A stretch of DNA of 64,000 nt from Kocuria massiliensis (GTDB lineage: Bacteria; Actinomycetota; Actinomycetes; Actinomycetales; Micrococcaceae). Every line of letters starts with the position of its first letter. Position 1 is the stretch's first letter. This document shows positions 45,030-55,005 of the stretch, piece by piece. The DNA lies in NCBI RefSeq assembly GCF_900169715.1, contig NZ_LT835161.1, positions 1,107,590-1,171,589 of the forward strand, read 5' to 3'. A program made the position numbers and the translations under genes. The notes below the pieces were generated by a model, which worked only from the letters and a program-made list of their open reading frames with translations, did not search any database and was not told the DNA's origin.

Positions 45030-46082
45030 ATCTTGGAGGAACCGAATCCAATCCTGCAGCACACGATGCGCGCTTCCGGAATCGATGGACTCCTCCGCAC
45101 TATGTATGGCCTCGTTCAACCGGTCCGGCAAGGGCCGATCCACATCGCTCGAGGCCGATACCAGACCAGCGGCCGCATTAAGGACCACGGTGTCGCGAAT
45201 CGGCCCCTTCTCCCCCGCAATGACCCGCCGAATCACATCTGCGTTGAATTCGGCATCCTTACCGGTGATGTCGCCCAACGTATTCGAGGGCAGGTTCAAA
45301 TCGGCAACTTCAATGACGCTCTCCTGAATCTGCCCATCGAACGCCTCCCAGATGCGGGACGGGCCGATCAAGCTCAATTCATCGAGATTGAGTGGCCCGA
45401 TAAATACCAAGGCGTGTTGCCGACGACGAGCAAAAACATCCGCCATAAGTGGTGCAATCCGAGCATTCGATACACCGATAACGGATGAATCGACCCGAGC
45501 GGGATTAGCTAGCGGTCCCAAAAAGTTAAAGATCGTCGGGACGCCCAGCGTCTTCCGGATCGGGCCGATATATCTCATGGCCGGATGGTATGTATTCGCG
45601 AAGAGGAACGAGATTCCGACCTCATCGGCGGAGGCTTCGACGCGATCAGCAGGCGCATCCAGCGGCAAACCTAGGCGCTCAAGAGCATCCGCGGACCCCG
45701 TGGAGGACGACGACGCCCTGTTTCCATGCTTGACGACCTTCAGGCCCGTCCCGGCAATGACCAACGAAGCCATCGTCGAAATGTTGACCGTATTGTGCTG
45801 GTCTCCCCCGGTGCCCACGATGTCCACGGCGTCGCGCGGGCCGTGATAATCCTTGGCCATGCTGAGCATTTGTTCGGAAAGCCCGTGAAGTTCCTCGGCC
45901 GTCTCCCCCTTGGTATGCAAACCCACCAAGAAGGCCGCAACGTGGACCGGGTCGGCAGCGCCGGTCATCATGTCTTTCATGGCCCAGGCAGCCTCGTCGT
46001 AGGTCAGATCTTCGTGACGTTCAATCGCGTTGATCAGCGACTTCCAGCTGGTTTCACGTGCGTGGAGTGACGAATCGTTCAT
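45027..46082 (-). CDS. trpD: Anthranilate phosphoribosyltransferase TrpD
   Basis: A 351-residue enzyme that transfers phosphoribose from PRPP to anthranilate in tryptophan synthesis. The PRPP loop is GTGGD, followed by NISTM and KHGNRASSS; the second half has FNFLGPLANPA and the GRIWE-like region. It is not in a trp operon: the neighbours are DUF3054 and ctaE, which is the usual place of trpD in Micrococcales. TAAGGT lies 6 nt before the ATG with CTGACA 19 nt further, so a leaderless transcript is likely. Confidence 0.94.
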   Translation of the reverse strand: MNDSSLHARETSWKSLINAIERHEDLTYDEAAWAMKDMMTGAADPVHVAAFLVGLHTKGETAEELHGLSEQMLSMAKDYHGPRDAVDIVGTGGDQHNTVNISTMASLVIAGTGLKVVKHGNRASSSSTGSADALERLGLPLDAPADRVEASADEVGISFLFANTYHPAMRYIGPIRKTLGVPTIFNFLGPLANPARVDSSVIGVSNARIAPLMADVFARRRQHALVFIGPLNLDELSLIGPSRIWEAFDGQIQESVIEVADLNLPSNTLGDITGKDAEFNADVIRRVIAGEKGPIRDTVVLNAAAGLVSASSDVDRPLPDRLNEAIHSAEESIDSGSAHRVLQDWIRFLQD

Positions 46083-46088
46083 CCCTCA

Positions 46089-46119
46089 ACCTTACGGGAT
46101 CACAGCCCGCACCTGTCAG
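46089..46119 (-). promoter_or_regulatory. Leaderless promoter for trpD
   Basis: On the minus strand CTGACA (46114-46119), 19 nt, TAAGGT (46089-46094), 6 nt, then ATG. Confidence 0.5.
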
Positions 46120-46297
46120 CGATACTCTCGAACCCTGACGTATCCCTGGACGCTCCCTGGATAAACACGTGTGGCCCTCGTCCCACCGTTACGTGACCTT
46201 AATACCTACAGGGCGCGAAAAGCCCCGAATTCCCGCGGATTTCCAACGATCTGCGGCACGCTCCGTGACACGCCGGAGGGCACAAACGGCGTTCCTG

Positions 46298-46327
46298 TTG
46301 GTTCGACGGGAGTTTTACCGACATAAT
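46298..46327 (+). promoter_or_regulatory. Leaderless promoter for the ctaE-qcrCAB operon
   Basis: TTGGTT (46298-46303), 18-nt spacer, CATAAT (46322-46327), 6 nt, then the GTG at 46334. Confidence 0.55.
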
Positions 46328-46333
46328 GTCTAT

Positions 46334-46972
46334 GTGACAACTGCAACCCAAACTCACAGTAAGTCGGCACAACCGACGCTCAATCGCCCGAACATCGTGT
46401 CCGTTGGCACGGTGGTTTGGCTCGCGAGTGAGCTGATGTTCTTCGCCGGACTCTTTGCCATGTACTTCACCCTGCGCGCCACGGTGCCCGAGGTGTGGGC
46501 CGAAAACACCCACCACCTTGATGTTCCGCTCGCGCTGGCAAATACGATCGTCCTCGTCTTGAGTTCGGTCACTTGCCAGTTTGGCGTGTTCAAGGCGGAA
46601 CAGCTCAAGGCACGACGCACCGGTTCTATCTGGCAGGTCGGCCAGTGGGGAATGATCGAGTGGTTCTTCCTCACCTTCATCATGGGCGCGTTCTTCGTCA
46701 GCATCCAGTCGATGGAATATGCAACCCTCGTCTCGGAGGGCGTCTCGATTGCCGGTAGCGCCTATGGTTCGGCGTTCTACATCACCACCGGATTCCACGC
46801 TCTTCACGTGACTGCGGGACTCATCGCATTCCTGTTCATCATTGGGCGCGCCTATGTTGCCAAGCGCTTCGGTCATTACGAAGCGACCTCGGCAATCGTG
46901 GTGTCCTACTACTGGCACTTCGTCGACGTGGTCTGGATTGTGCTGTTCCTCGTCGTCTACTTCGTCAAGTAG
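46334..46972 (+). CDS. ctaE: Cytochrome c oxidase subunit III
   Basis: A 212-residue protein with five membrane helices (the short actinobacterial form). It has WLASELMFFAGLFAMYF, the Glu of IEWFFLTFIMGAFF, and FHALHVTAGL and HFVDVVWIVLF near the C-terminus. It is the non-catalytic core subunit of the aa3 oxidase. I take GTG 46334 (protein reads VTTATQTHSK); the overlapping ATG at 46332 hits a stop at once. No ribosome site; promoter geometry suggests a leaderless mRNA. First gene of the ctaE-qcrC-qcrA-qcrB operon. Confidence 0.94.
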   Translation: MTTATQTHSKSAQPTLNRPNIVSVGTVVWLASELMFFAGLFAMYFTLRATVPEVWAENTHHLDVPLALANTIVLVLSSVTCQFGVFKAEQLKARRTGSIWQVGQWGMIEWFFLTFIMGAFFVSIQSMEYATLVSEGVSIAGSAYGSAFYITTGFHALHVTAGLIAFLFIIGRAYVAKRFGHYEATSAIVVSYYWHFVDVVWIVLFLVVYFVK

Positions 46973-47030
46973 ACGTCGTTTCAGCGGTCCGTCCCCACAT
47001 CAATCACACACAGACAAAGGAACTCCTGAC

Positions 47031-47825
47031 GTGAAGGCACTTTCTCAAAAGCGGCGTCATCCGCTGGCGGCCATCATTCTTTTGGCTGTCGCTCTTGTCC
47101 TGACTGGCGGCCTCTATGCAGTTGCCTCAGCCACCAACCAGGCCAAGGCCGACTCCTCACAGAGCTACACAGCAGATGACATTGCTGCCGGACAAAAGTT
47201 GTTCCAGTCGAACTGCGCCACTTGCCACGGCACGAGTGCTGAAGGCACCCAGGACGGGCCGTCCCTGATCGGTGTCGGCGCGGCCGCGGTGGACTTCCAG
47301 GTCGGCACGGGCCGTATGCCCATGCAGATGCAGGGTACTCAGGCCCAGATCAAGCCGGGTCAGTTCAACGACGAGCAGACCAAGCAGCTCGCCGCCTACG
47401 TTTCTTCCTTGGGTGCAGGCCCCGGCGTGCCGGATGCGGAATCCTTGGACACGAGCAAGGGCGATGCCGCTAACGGCGCCAAGGTCTTCCTGGCCAACTG
47501 CGCCATGTGCCACAACGCGGCAGGCGCCGGCGGTGCCCTGACTCGCGGCAAGTTCGCGCCGACGCTCATGGGCGTCTCCGAGCAGCACATCTACGAGGCC
47601 ATGGAAACCGGCCCGCAAAACATGCCGGTGTTCAACGACGCCAACATCACGCCCGACGAAAAGCGCGATGTCATCACTTACCTGAAGGCACAAGAAACCA
47701 ACAGCTCCCCCGGCGGACTCGCGCTGGGCTCCCTTGGCCCGGTTTCTGAAGGCTTGTTCATCTGGACTATCGGACTCGGAGTCGTCGTAGGCTTCACCGT
47801 CTGGCTGACCTCGCGGTCCGCATAA
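47031..47825 (+). CDS. qcrC: Di-haem cytochrome cc subunit QcrC
   Basis: A 264-residue membrane protein with an N-terminal signal anchor (about 12-34), two c-type haem sites, CATCH (62-66) and CAMCH (157-161), and a C-terminal membrane helix. Distal Met ligands are plausible in the RMPMQM and NMPVF segments. It passes electrons directly from the bcc complex to the aa3 oxidase, replacing a soluble cytochrome c. GTG start with AAAGGA 9 nt upstream. Confidence 0.95.
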   Translation: MKALSQKRRHPLAAIILLAVALVLTGGLYAVASATNQAKADSSQSYTADDIAAGQKLFQSNCATCHGTSAEGTQDGPSLIGVGAAAVDFQVGTGRMPMQMQGTQAQIKPGQFNDEQTKQLAAYVSSLGAGPGVPDAESLDTSKGDAANGAKVFLANCAMCHNAAGAGGALTRGKFAPTLMGVSEQHIYEAMETGPQNMPVFNDANITPDEKRDVITYLKAQETNSSPGGLALGSLGPVSEGLFIWTIGLGVVVGFTVWLTSRSA

Positions 47826-47883
47826 GCCCAGCAGGGCATCACACACTTACTAGTAGCTCGTACCAAGGAAGTTAGAGGAACAC

Positions 47884-48975
47884 ATGGGCAACCATCGTGA
47901 CGGAGCACCGGATCATTCCGGCGCCGTTGCTACCTCAGAAGATCAGAACCAGGAAAAATTTCCGGATCCTGGTCTGCCGCATCACGAACCACGTCTGACC
48001 GACCTTGATCCTCGGCGTGCTAAGCGTGCCGAACATCAGGTCTCCTGGCTGTTCATTCTGTCGATCGTTGGCGCTTTCATTTTCTGGATCGGGTTCTTCG
48101 CGATCAAAGCTAACGGCGACATGTACGACGTCAATAACCCGGATCCCACCAGCAATCTGCGCTTGCAGAACCTGCTTCTCGGTCTCGGTATTGCGTGCAC
48201 GATGTTCGGCATCGGAATCGGCATTGTTCACTGGGCACGTACGCTGATGCCTGACCACGAGATGGTCGAGATGCGTCACGAAATCAGCTCCGAGGATTCA
48301 CGAGCGGAAGCTCAGGAGATCGTCGAAACAATCATCGACGAATCCGGTGTGAAGCGTCGTCCTCTGATGCGGAACACCTTGATCGGTGCCATTATCCTGG
48401 CGCCCCTCACCTTTGTGACTCTGTTCCGCGAACTCGGGCCGATCGATACCAAGGTTCTCTCTCACACCTTGTGGGATAAGGGAGTTCGCCTGGTTCGCGA
48501 CCCTTCCGGAACTCCCATCAAGGCCGCCGACGTGACCATGGGCTCCGCTTACCACGTTCTTCCCGAGAACATTCTCGATATCTCCCACGAAGATGGTTAC
48601 CTCGAGGAAAAGGCCAAGGCCGTTGTTCTTCTGATGCGCATGGATCCGGAGGAGTTGCACGTTTCCGAGGATCGCAAGGACTGGAACGTCGACGGCATCA
48701 TCGCCTACTCCAAGGTTTGCACGCACGTTGGTTGCCCCATCGCTCTGTACGAGCAGCGGACGCACCACCTGCTGTGCCCCTGCCACCAGTCAACGTTCGA
48801 CGCTGCAAATGAGTGCGCCGTGGTCTTCGGCCCCGCCGCCCACGCGTTGCCGCAGCTTCCGATCACCGTCGATTCCGAGGGCTACCTCGTTGCCCGCAGC
48901 GACTTCCACGAGCCGGTTGGCCCGGCCTACTGGGAACGCGGCAAGCAAAAGCAAGAGATGGCGAGTGAGGCTTAA
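47884..48975 (+). CDS. qcrA: Rieske iron-sulfur subunit QcrA
   Basis: A 363-residue protein with an extended N-terminus and three membrane helices (about 53-73, 95-117, 163-181), the actinobacterial type. The [2Fe-2S] ligands are Cys279 and His281 in CTHVGC and Cys298 and His301 in CPCH; Cys284 and Cys300 form the disulfide. It is part of the menaquinol-cytochrome c reductase. Insertion of its folded C-terminal domain probably needs the Tat system encoded at 36 kb. The next gene starts 2 bp after the stop. Confidence 0.95.
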   Translation: MGNHRDGAPDHSGAVATSEDQNQEKFPDPGLPHHEPRLTDLDPRRAKRAEHQVSWLFILSIVGAFIFWIGFFAIKANGDMYDVNNPDPTSNLRLQNLLLGLGIACTMFGIGIGIVHWARTLMPDHEMVEMRHEISSEDSRAEAQEIVETIIDESGVKRRPLMRNTLIGAIILAPLTFVTLFRELGPIDTKVLSHTLWDKGVRLVRDPSGTPIKAADVTMGSAYHVLPENILDISHEDGYLEEKAKAVVLLMRMDPEELHVSEDRKDWNVDGIIAYSKVCTHVGCPIALYEQRTHHLLCPCHQSTFDAANECAVVFGPAAHALPQLPITVDSEGYLVARSDFHEPVGPAYWERGKQKQEMASEA

Positions 48976-48977
48976 TC

Positions 48978-50606
48978 ATGTCTAATGCCGTAAACGAATA
49001 CCAGGCCTCGACCACCCCCGGCCGTATCGCGAACTTTGTTGATACTCGAGTGGGCATGTCGGGAATCGTGCGTGAATTTGGCCGCAAGATCTTCCCGGAT
49101 CACTGGTCCTTCATGTTTGGCGAAGTCGCTCTATACAGCCTCGTCATCCTGATTCTCTCGGGAACCTACCTGACCTTCTTCTTCGACCCGTCGATGACCT
49201 CTAAGGTCTACGACGGTAGCTACGTACCCATGAAGGGCGTCGAGATGTCGGCGGCATATGCATCCGCATTGCATATCTCGTTCGATATCCGTGGCGGCTT
49301 GTTTATGCGTCAGGTCCATCACTGGGCCGCTCTCATGTTCGTCGTCGCCATTGCTGTGCACATGATGCGCGTGTTCTTCACTGGCGCATTCCGTCGCCCT
49401 CGCGAGTTGAACTGGGTTGTGGGCGGCATGCTGTTCGTGCTCTCCATGGCTGCCGGATTCACCGGTTATTCACTCCCCGATGACGTGCTGTCCGGTAACG
49501 GTCTCCGCATTATCGACGGCGTCATGAAGGCGATCCCGCTGGTCGGTACTCACCTCTCGCTCTTCTTCTTCGGGGGTGAGTTCCCAGGCCACGCCGTCAT
49601 CGGCCGCTTGTACACGTTGCACATCATGATTGTGCCCGCGCTCATCTTGCTCACGGTCGCTATTCACCTCTTCATGGTGGTCGTCCACAAGCACACCCAG
49701 TACCCCGGCCCCGGACGTACCGAAAAGAACGTTGTCGGCTTCCCTGTTGGTCCGGTTTACGCCGCCAAGGCAGGCGGGTTCTTCTTCGTGGTCTTCGGAA
49801 TCATCGCCTTGATGGCCGGAACCGTCACGATCAACGCCATTTGGAACTACGGTCCCTACGATCCCTCCCCTGTTCAGGCAGGTACGCAGCCTGACTGGTA
49901 TATCGGTTGGGTCGATGGCGCACTACGTCTGATGCCGGGCTCCTGGCCCTTCCACTGGCAGTTGCAGGCAGGTGGCACCTGGGTGTTGGCAGTGTTGCTC
50001 CCGATGGTGCCCGCTGCGATCCTGTTGGGCTGCTTCTTCCTGTGGCCGTGGATCGAACGTTGGGTTACCAAGGACAACCGTGAACACAACATCCTGGATC
50101 GCCCCCGTAACGCTCCGTTCCGTACGGGCGCAGGCGTGGCCGGTGTGACCTGGTACGCCGTCATGATGACTGCGGCAAGCTCCGACTTGATCGCGACGCA
50201 CTTCCACGTCGCTCTCAACGACGTCGCCTACGTGCTCCGGTTCCTGTTCTTCTTCGGACCGTTCATCGCCTTCGAGATCACGCGCAGGATCTGCCTCTCC
50301 TTGCAGAGGAAAGACCGCGAATTGGTCCTCCACGGTGTCGAAACCGGCCGGGTCGTTCAACTTCCCCACGGTGAATTCATCGAAGTACATGAGCCTCTCA
50401 ATGAGTACGACATGTACCGCCTGGTGGACTTCAACTCCCCGAAGGTCACTCCCGCTCAGCCGAACAAGAAGGGCAAGATCACTGGCGCCGAGAAGGTTCG
50501 CGGTCGCATCTCCCGCTTGTTCTTTGAGGACAGGGTTGCTCCCGTAACTCCCTCTGAGCTGGAAGCTGCTCACAAGCATCACGAGATTGAGGCAGGCGGT
50601 CACTAG
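48978..50606 (+). CDS. qcrB: Cytochrome b subunit QcrB
   Basis: A 542-residue di-haem cytochrome b with a long C-terminal extension of the actinobacterial kind. It has HHWAALMFVVAIAVHMMRVF with haem His, GYSLPDDVLSG, and HIMIVPALILLTVAIHLFMVVVHKH with the second His pair. It oxidises menaquinol and sends electrons to QcrA. Last gene of the operon, closed by an 18-bp terminator. Confidence 0.95.
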   Translation: MSNAVNEYQASTTPGRIANFVDTRVGMSGIVREFGRKIFPDHWSFMFGEVALYSLVILILSGTYLTFFFDPSMTSKVYDGSYVPMKGVEMSAAYASALHISFDIRGGLFMRQVHHWAALMFVVAIAVHMMRVFFTGAFRRPRELNWVVGGMLFVLSMAAGFTGYSLPDDVLSGNGLRIIDGVMKAIPLVGTHLSLFFFGGEFPGHAVIGRLYTLHIMIVPALILLTVAIHLFMVVVHKHTQYPGPGRTEKNVVGFPVGPVYAAKAGGFFFVVFGIIALMAGTVTINAIWNYGPYDPSPVQAGTQPDWYIGWVDGALRLMPGSWPFHWQLQAGGTWVLAVLLPMVPAAILLGCFFLWPWIERWVTKDNREHNILDRPRNAPFRTGAGVAGVTWYAVMMTAASSDLIATHFHVALNDVAYVLRFLFFFGPFIAFEITRRICLSLQRKDRELVLHGVETGRVVQLPHGEFIEVHEPLNEYDMYRLVDFNSPKVTPAQPNKKGKITGAEKVRGRISRLFFEDRVAPVTPSELEAAHKHHEIEAGGH

Positions 50607-50637
50607 TCTTCACGGCTAGGCCAAATACCTCGTCTAG

Positions 50638-50678
50638 GAAAGGCCCTCGAACTCCGTAATGGAGTTCGAGGGCCTTTC
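50638..50678 (+). terminator. Terminator of the ctaE-qcrCAB operon
   Basis: A perfect 18-bp stem (50638-50655 with 50661-50678) with a 5-nt loop, followed by TT. Confidence 0.93.
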
Positions 50679-50679
50679 T

Positions 50680-51962
50680 TCATGCGCTAGCTGGATTGAT
50701 GGAGTACCGGGAGCTACAACCGCCGTCTGCACGTTGACGGAGGCGGGGTATTCTCGCCGCCCGCTTCAGGCCAGTTCTTGTGGCGGAGTCGTCTAGTGGT
50801 TCTAGACGCCTTTGTCCACCGGCGTCGTGGCTACCCAATAGATTCGCTCTACTCCGTCGGTGGTCTCCCATTGTCCGTCCACTCATGGAGGTGACACATC
50901 GGCAGGTAACTTTCCGGGGAGCACTTCTTAGCACCTGTACGTGTGGGGTGCGCTCTCCCTCATTTCCTGTCAGATCGTTGTCGAGCAACCGATAGACCGG
51001 CTGCGCAAATACCGAAGAACCACGTGTCGATTCTATCCGCTCGAAACTTCTCTCCCAGTGGCCTCGGCGGGATCTCACCCCGCTGAAGATCCGAAGAATG
51101 TTGCTCGAGTCTCGGAGGACTACACGGTGTCGGCAATGGGTGGCAGGGACGCGATGCTGGAGCCTATACGATCGCGAACAACACATTCGGTAGCGTATGT
51201 CCGATTTGGTGGTGGTTGCCTTGCGTCTTTCGATCTGTTCGGTGGCGTTTGTCCGTATCGGTTGAGATTGCCATGCGGGCTTCGGTCCGTTTAGAGGCGT
51301 TTGTCCGATTTGGTGGGGTTTTCCGTGCGGTCTCCGGTCTGTTGAGCGGGGTTTGTCCGTATCGGCGGCGGCAACCGTTCGGTAGGTCGCTCGTTCGGTG
51401 GGGTTTACCCAATTTGGTGGGGCCTGCAGCTGTTAGGAGGCGGTGTAGCCACCACCTAACGGAATTAAGCACATCCGATTCGGGTAAGCGCCACCCAACG
51501 TCGAGACTTTTCCGTCTCTACGCTCTCCACTCGTGATGGTAGGCGCCCGCCAACCGGGCAACCGCCGCCTAAGAGCCGGATGCCACCCGGCCCCGATGAG
51601 CGACTAACGGCGACGGGCGGTGGACACCCCCCCTCCTGATGCTCCAGTCGGACCCCTCAATAGCCGCGGTTCGGCTGTCCACGACAGCCCGGGTCGCAGG
51701 GCAGCAGCCAACATGCTCTACAACAAAGATGTGGCACCACCCTACGCGTGCCCCGTGCATTGGGCGGACCCAACCTCCGCGACAATTGCTACTACACGCA
51801 GCGCACATGCTGCCATCCCGCACATGCGCCGTCCCAAGTTCAGTTTCCCCTAGCCCTTGCGCAAGCGCTTGGAGAAATCTCGCGTAGTCTCCGGCGGGCG
51901 CGGAAGTTACACGAGTCCTGAAGCTGTCGGTCCCCCGGGGCCTCCACCAACGTGGCCATGCA
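50680..51962. other. 1.3-kb stretch with no recognisable gene
   Basis: The only long gene-free interval in the window. Open frames on both strands give low-complexity, Arg- or Ser-rich translations with no domain. It contains a 7-bp perfect inverted repeat around 50790-50808 (CGTCTAG-TGGTT-CTAGACG), the 52-bp tandem array, and an imperfect 12-bp hairpin at about 51432-51460. It may hold a noncoding RNA or a decayed region; I cannot say which. Confidence 0.7.
51198..51425. repeat. Degenerate tandem array with exact 52-bp period
   Basis: Units start at 51198, 51250, 51302, 51354 and (partial) 51406. The first four begin TGTCCG and end GTT. Units 1 and 3 share TGTCCGATTTGGTGG; units 2 and 4 share TGTCCGTATCGG, so the array alternates A-B-A-B. 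Units 1 and 3 agree at about 39 of 52 positions. The period is not a multiple of three. Confidence 0.85.
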
Positions 51963-51995
51963 AAAGCCCCCATGCTCTACGAGCATGGGGGCTTT
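51963..51995 (-). terminator. Terminator of the ctaC-ctaD-ctaF operon
   Basis: A perfect 15-bp stem (51963-51977 with 51981-51995). Read on the minus strand the second arm runs into TTTT. Confidence 0.9.
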
Positions 51996-52020
51996 CTAGC
52001 GTCAAGAAACCTATTTGTCC

Positions 52021-52422
52021 CTAGTGGGCATGGCTTCCGCGGTTGTATTCATAGACCCAACCAACAAGTGCCACCAAAGCTACCGGAACGGCAAGCATCA
52101 GCAGCCACCAGCCGATGGCCAAGGCGACGACGCCAATCGTGGCGGCAATGCCCAGAAGGAGAGGCCACCAGCTCCACGGCGAGTAAAAACCGTAGTCACC
52201 GGCCGCGTCGGCGATCTCACCGTCGAGGTTATCCGACGGCTGGTTCGGGTGCTTCTTGTTGGTGAAGCCAAAGAAGAAGCCCAGGAACGCCGACATCAGA
52301 GCGGTCAGCAACAGAGCGGGGAATCCAACCCATTCCTCAAAATTGGTCATGTATCCGTAGACAATGCTGACCGGAACGAGGAAGACGAACAAGCCCCAGA
52401 AGAGAATGCTATTTTCGCGCAC
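52021..52422 (-). CDS. ctaF: Cytochrome c oxidase subunit IV CtaF
   Basis: A 133-residue membrane protein with four helices: one pair near 6-25 and 33-54, and a second pair at about 86-122. The loop carries DGEIADAAGDYGFYSPWSWWP, a signature of the actinobacterial oxidase subunit. It stabilises the aa3 complex. GTG start with a strong AGGAGG 7 nt upstream. It follows ctaD by 11 bp. Confidence 0.93.
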   Translation of the reverse strand: MRENSILFWGLFVFLVPVSIVYGYMTNFEEWVGFPALLLTALMSAFLGFFFGFTNKKHPNQPSDNLDGEIADAAGDYGFYSPWSWWPLLLGIAATIGVVALAIGWWLLMLAVPVALVALVGWVYEYNRGSHAH

Positions 52423-52433
52423 GTTGTGACCTC

Positions 52434-54137
52434 CTAGGAATTCACCGTGGCGGCCTTGCGGGCAGCCGAGGCGACGTCGTGGTTCGTGGACAGTTCCGGA
52501 TGGTGCAGGTCCAACGCGGGGCGCTCAGAGCGGATTCGCGGAAGAGCCGTGAAGTTGTGGCGCGGGGGCGGGCAAGACGTTGCCCATTCCAGCGATCCAC
52601 CGAATCCCCACGGATCGTCCACTTCAACCTTCTTGCCATTTCGGGTGGTGATGTAAACGTTCCAGAAGAACGGCAACATCGACAGCGCGAGGATCATGGC
52701 GCCGATGGTCGAGAACTGGTTCATCCAGGTGAAGCCGTCCTCCGGCAAGTAGTCCGCGTAACGACGGGGCATGCCGTCCACACCGAGCCAGTGCTGGATG
52801 AGGAACGTGGCGTGGAAGCCCACGAACAGCAACCAGAAGTGAATCTTCCCGAGACGCTCATTGAGCATCTTGCCGGTGAACTTCGGCCACCAGAAGTACA
52901 GGCCACCGAACATGCAGAACACGACCGTACCGAAGACCGTGTAGTGGAAGTGAGCCACCACGAAGTACGAATCGGACAGATGGAAGTCCAGCGGCGGCGT
53001 AGCCAAGATGATGCCGGTGACGCCACCGAAGAGGAAGGTCAGCAAGAAGCCGAACACCCACAGCAGAGGCGTTTCAAACGTCATGGACCCTTGCCACATC
53101 GTTCCGATCCAGTTGAAGAACTTCACGCCCGTGGGCACCCCGATCATCATCGTCATGAACGAGAAGAACGGAAGCATCACGGCACCGGTCACGTACATGT
53201 GGTGCGCCCACACCGTCACGGAAAGGGCAGCAATCGAAATCGTCGCGTAAACCAGTCCCTTATAACCGAAGATCGGCTTGCGAGAAAAGACGGGAATGAT
53301 TTCCGAGACCACACCGAAGAATGGAAGGGCCAGCACATACACCTCTGGGTGGCCGAAGAACCAGAAGAGGTGTTGCCAGAGAATCGCGCCACCATTTTCG
53401 GCGTCAAAGATATGGCCGCCCAGTCGTCGATCCATACCGAGGGCAAACAGAGCTGCAGCCAGCGGCGGGAAGATCATGATCAGCAGAATTGCCGTGATCA
53501 GGGTGGTCCAGGTGAAGACGGGCATACGCCACATCGTCATACCCGGTGCGCGCATGCACAGAATGGTCGTGATGAAGTTGACGCCGCCCATGATGGTGCC
53601 GAAGCCCTGGAGGGCGAGTCCGAAGACCCAAAGGTCACCGCCCACGCTGGGGCTGTACGTCGTCGAGTTCAGTGGTGCGTATGCGAACCAACCGAACGAT
53701 GCAGCGCCCTGCGGGGTGATGAAGCCCGAGATAGCGACGAGTGAACCAAACAAGAAGAACCAGAACGCCAACGCATTGAGGCGAGGGAACGCCACGTCAG
53801 GCGCGCCCAGCTGAAGCGGAACGATGACGTTGGCGAACCCAACGAACACCGGCGTTCCGAACATCAGCAACATCAGCGTGCCGTGCATGGTGAAGAGCTG
53901 GTTGAACTGATCCTTGGTCTCAAGGATCTGCATTCCTGGCTGGAACAACTCCAAGCGCATGACGAGCGCCATGATGCCAGCGAGCAGGAAGAACGTGATG
54001 GAGGCGATCAAGTACATGTACCCGATCGTCTTGTGGTCGGTCGAGGTCAACCAGCTGACAATGATCCGGCCTCGCGAGCGAGGAACGGTACGTTGAGCAA
54101 CCGTTGATTCTTCAGCTGAATACTCGAGTGTAGACAC
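52434..54137 (-). CDS. ctaD: Cytochrome c oxidase subunit I
   Basis: A 567-residue, 12-helix haem-copper oxidase subunit. The CuB site has [14 protein letters not shown] with the cross-linking Tyr, and WAHHMY. The haem a/a3 His lie in FTMHGTLM and [11 protein letters not shown]. It reduces oxygen and pumps protons. GTG 54137 preceded by GGGGAG; the frame stays open to 54260 but that overlaps ctaC. Ten base pairs separate it from the ctaC stop. Confidence 0.96.
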   Translation of the reverse strand: MSTLEYSAEESTVAQRTVPRSRGRIIVSWLTSTDHKTIGYMYLIASITFFLLAGIMALVMRLELFQPGMQILETKDQFNQLFTMHGTLMLLMFGTPVFVGFANVIVPLQLGAPDVAFPRLNALAFWFFLFGSLVAISGFITPQGAASFGWFAYAPLNSTTYSPSVGGDLWVFGLALQGFGTIMGGVNFITTILCMRAPGMTMWRMPVFTWTTLITAILLIMIFPPLAAALFALGMDRRLGGHIFDAENGGAILWQHLFWFFGHPEVYVLALPFFGVVSEIIPVFSRKPIFGYKGLVYATISIAALSVTVWAHHMYVTGAVMLPFFSFMTMMIGVPTGVKFFNWIGTMWQGSMTFETPLLWVFGFLLTFLFGGVTGIILATPPLDFHLSDSYFVVAHFHYTVFGTVVFCMFGGLYFWWPKFTGKMLNERLGKIHFWLLFVGFHATFLIQHWLGVDGMPRRYADYLPEDGFTWMNQFSTIGAMILALSMLPFFWNVYITTRNGKKVEVDDPWGFGGSLEWATSCPPPRHNFTALPRIRSERPALDLHHPELSTNHDVASAARKAATVNS

Positions 54138-54147
54138 CGGTACTCCC

Positions 54148-55005
54148 CTACTTCGATTCGTTCTTGGTGGGATTGCGGTTGTACTCATCACCGAGGCGTC
54201 CGTTATTGCCCTGGTCCTTGAGTTCCTGCATGTGCTTGTCGTAGTCGGACTTGGAAACAACCTTCACATTGAAAAGCATCTCCGAGTGGTACTCACCGCA
54301 GAGCTCGGCACATTTACCCTGGTAGTCGCCAGGCCCGCCGGTCTTGAAGTCCATGTAGTTGGTCTGTCCCGGGATCGTGTCGATCTTCTGCAAGAAGGCC
54401 GGTACCCAGAACGAGTGGTTGACATCGCGAGACTTCAGCTGGAGCTCAACTTCGGTGTTCTCCGGCAGGTAAAGGGTCGGAAGGGAATTCTCCACGCCAG
54501 GCTTGCCATCGAGGTGACCCTGCGTTCCCGAGGTGTACGTGTTGCTATCCAGGTAATTGAAGTCCCAAGCCCATTGCTTGCCGTAAACCTCAACGGTGAC
54601 TCCCGGATGGTCCCACCGTGCATCAACGGAACGCTCGGCACGGTCGGAGAACGAGAAGAGGCTGACAATCAGGATGATCGGGATGATCGTGTACATGATT
54701 TCCAGCGGAAGGTGGTATCCAAGCTGGCGGGGGTAGCCGGTCTCGCCCTTGCGGCGACGGTAGGCGATGATGCACCAGAGCATCAAGCCCCAAGTCACCA
54801 GGCCGACCGCGAGAGCAGCGATCCAGGAGCCAATCCAAAGATCCATGATCGTGTCGACGTTGTCCGTCGTACCGCGCTTAGTTGGCAAGAAGCCGTTTTC
54901 GGCGGTCTCCGAACAACCCGTCAACAGCAGCGTGGCGGCGGCGGTCGCGCCAACGGCAACGATGCCCTTAACGCGGCTGCTACCGGTTCGGTTCTGCGAA
55001 CTCAC
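54148..55005 (-). CDS. ctaC: Cytochrome c oxidase subunit II
   Basis: A 285-residue lipoprotein subunit. The signal peptide ends in lipobox LTGC (about 28-31), two membrane helices lie at about 54-80 and 101-120, and the cupredoxin domain has the CuA site [12 protein letters not shown]. It accepts electrons from QcrC. GTG start with GGAAGGG upstream. First gene of ctaC-ctaD-ctaF; a perfect 13-bp palindrome lies about 120 bp upstream. Confidence 0.95.
   Translation of the reverse strand: MSSQNRTGSSRVKGIVAVGATAAATLLLTGCSETAENGFLPTKRGTTDNVDTIMDLWIGSWIAALAVGLVTWGLMLWCIIAYRRRKGETGYPRQLGYHLPLEIMYTIIPIILIVSLFSFSDRAERSVDARWDHPGVTVEVYGKQWAWDFNYLDSNTYTSGTQGHLDGKPGVENSLPTLYLPENTEVELQLKSRDVNHSFWVPAFLQKIDTIPGQTNYMDFKTGGPGDYQGKCAELCGEYHSEMLFNVKVVSKSDYDKHMQELKDQGNNGRLGDEYNRNPTKNESK

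Noticed and set aside
50680-51186. Minus-strand ORF of 168 residues
   Set aside because: Arg/Ser-rich translation typical of an accidental high-GC frame, no start signal; begins at the edge of the repeat array.
51198-51425. CRISPR array
   Set aside because: No long identical repeats with unrelated spacers; units are similar along their whole length and no cas genes are present.
51569-51973. Minus-strand ORF of 134 residues
   Set aside because: Begins inside the ctaF terminator, has no ribosome site, and the translation is low-complexity with no recognisable domain.
52479-53744. Plus-strand ORF of 421 residues
   Set aside because: Antisense shadow of ctaD, which is unambiguous; the translation is a His/Glu/Arg-rich string.
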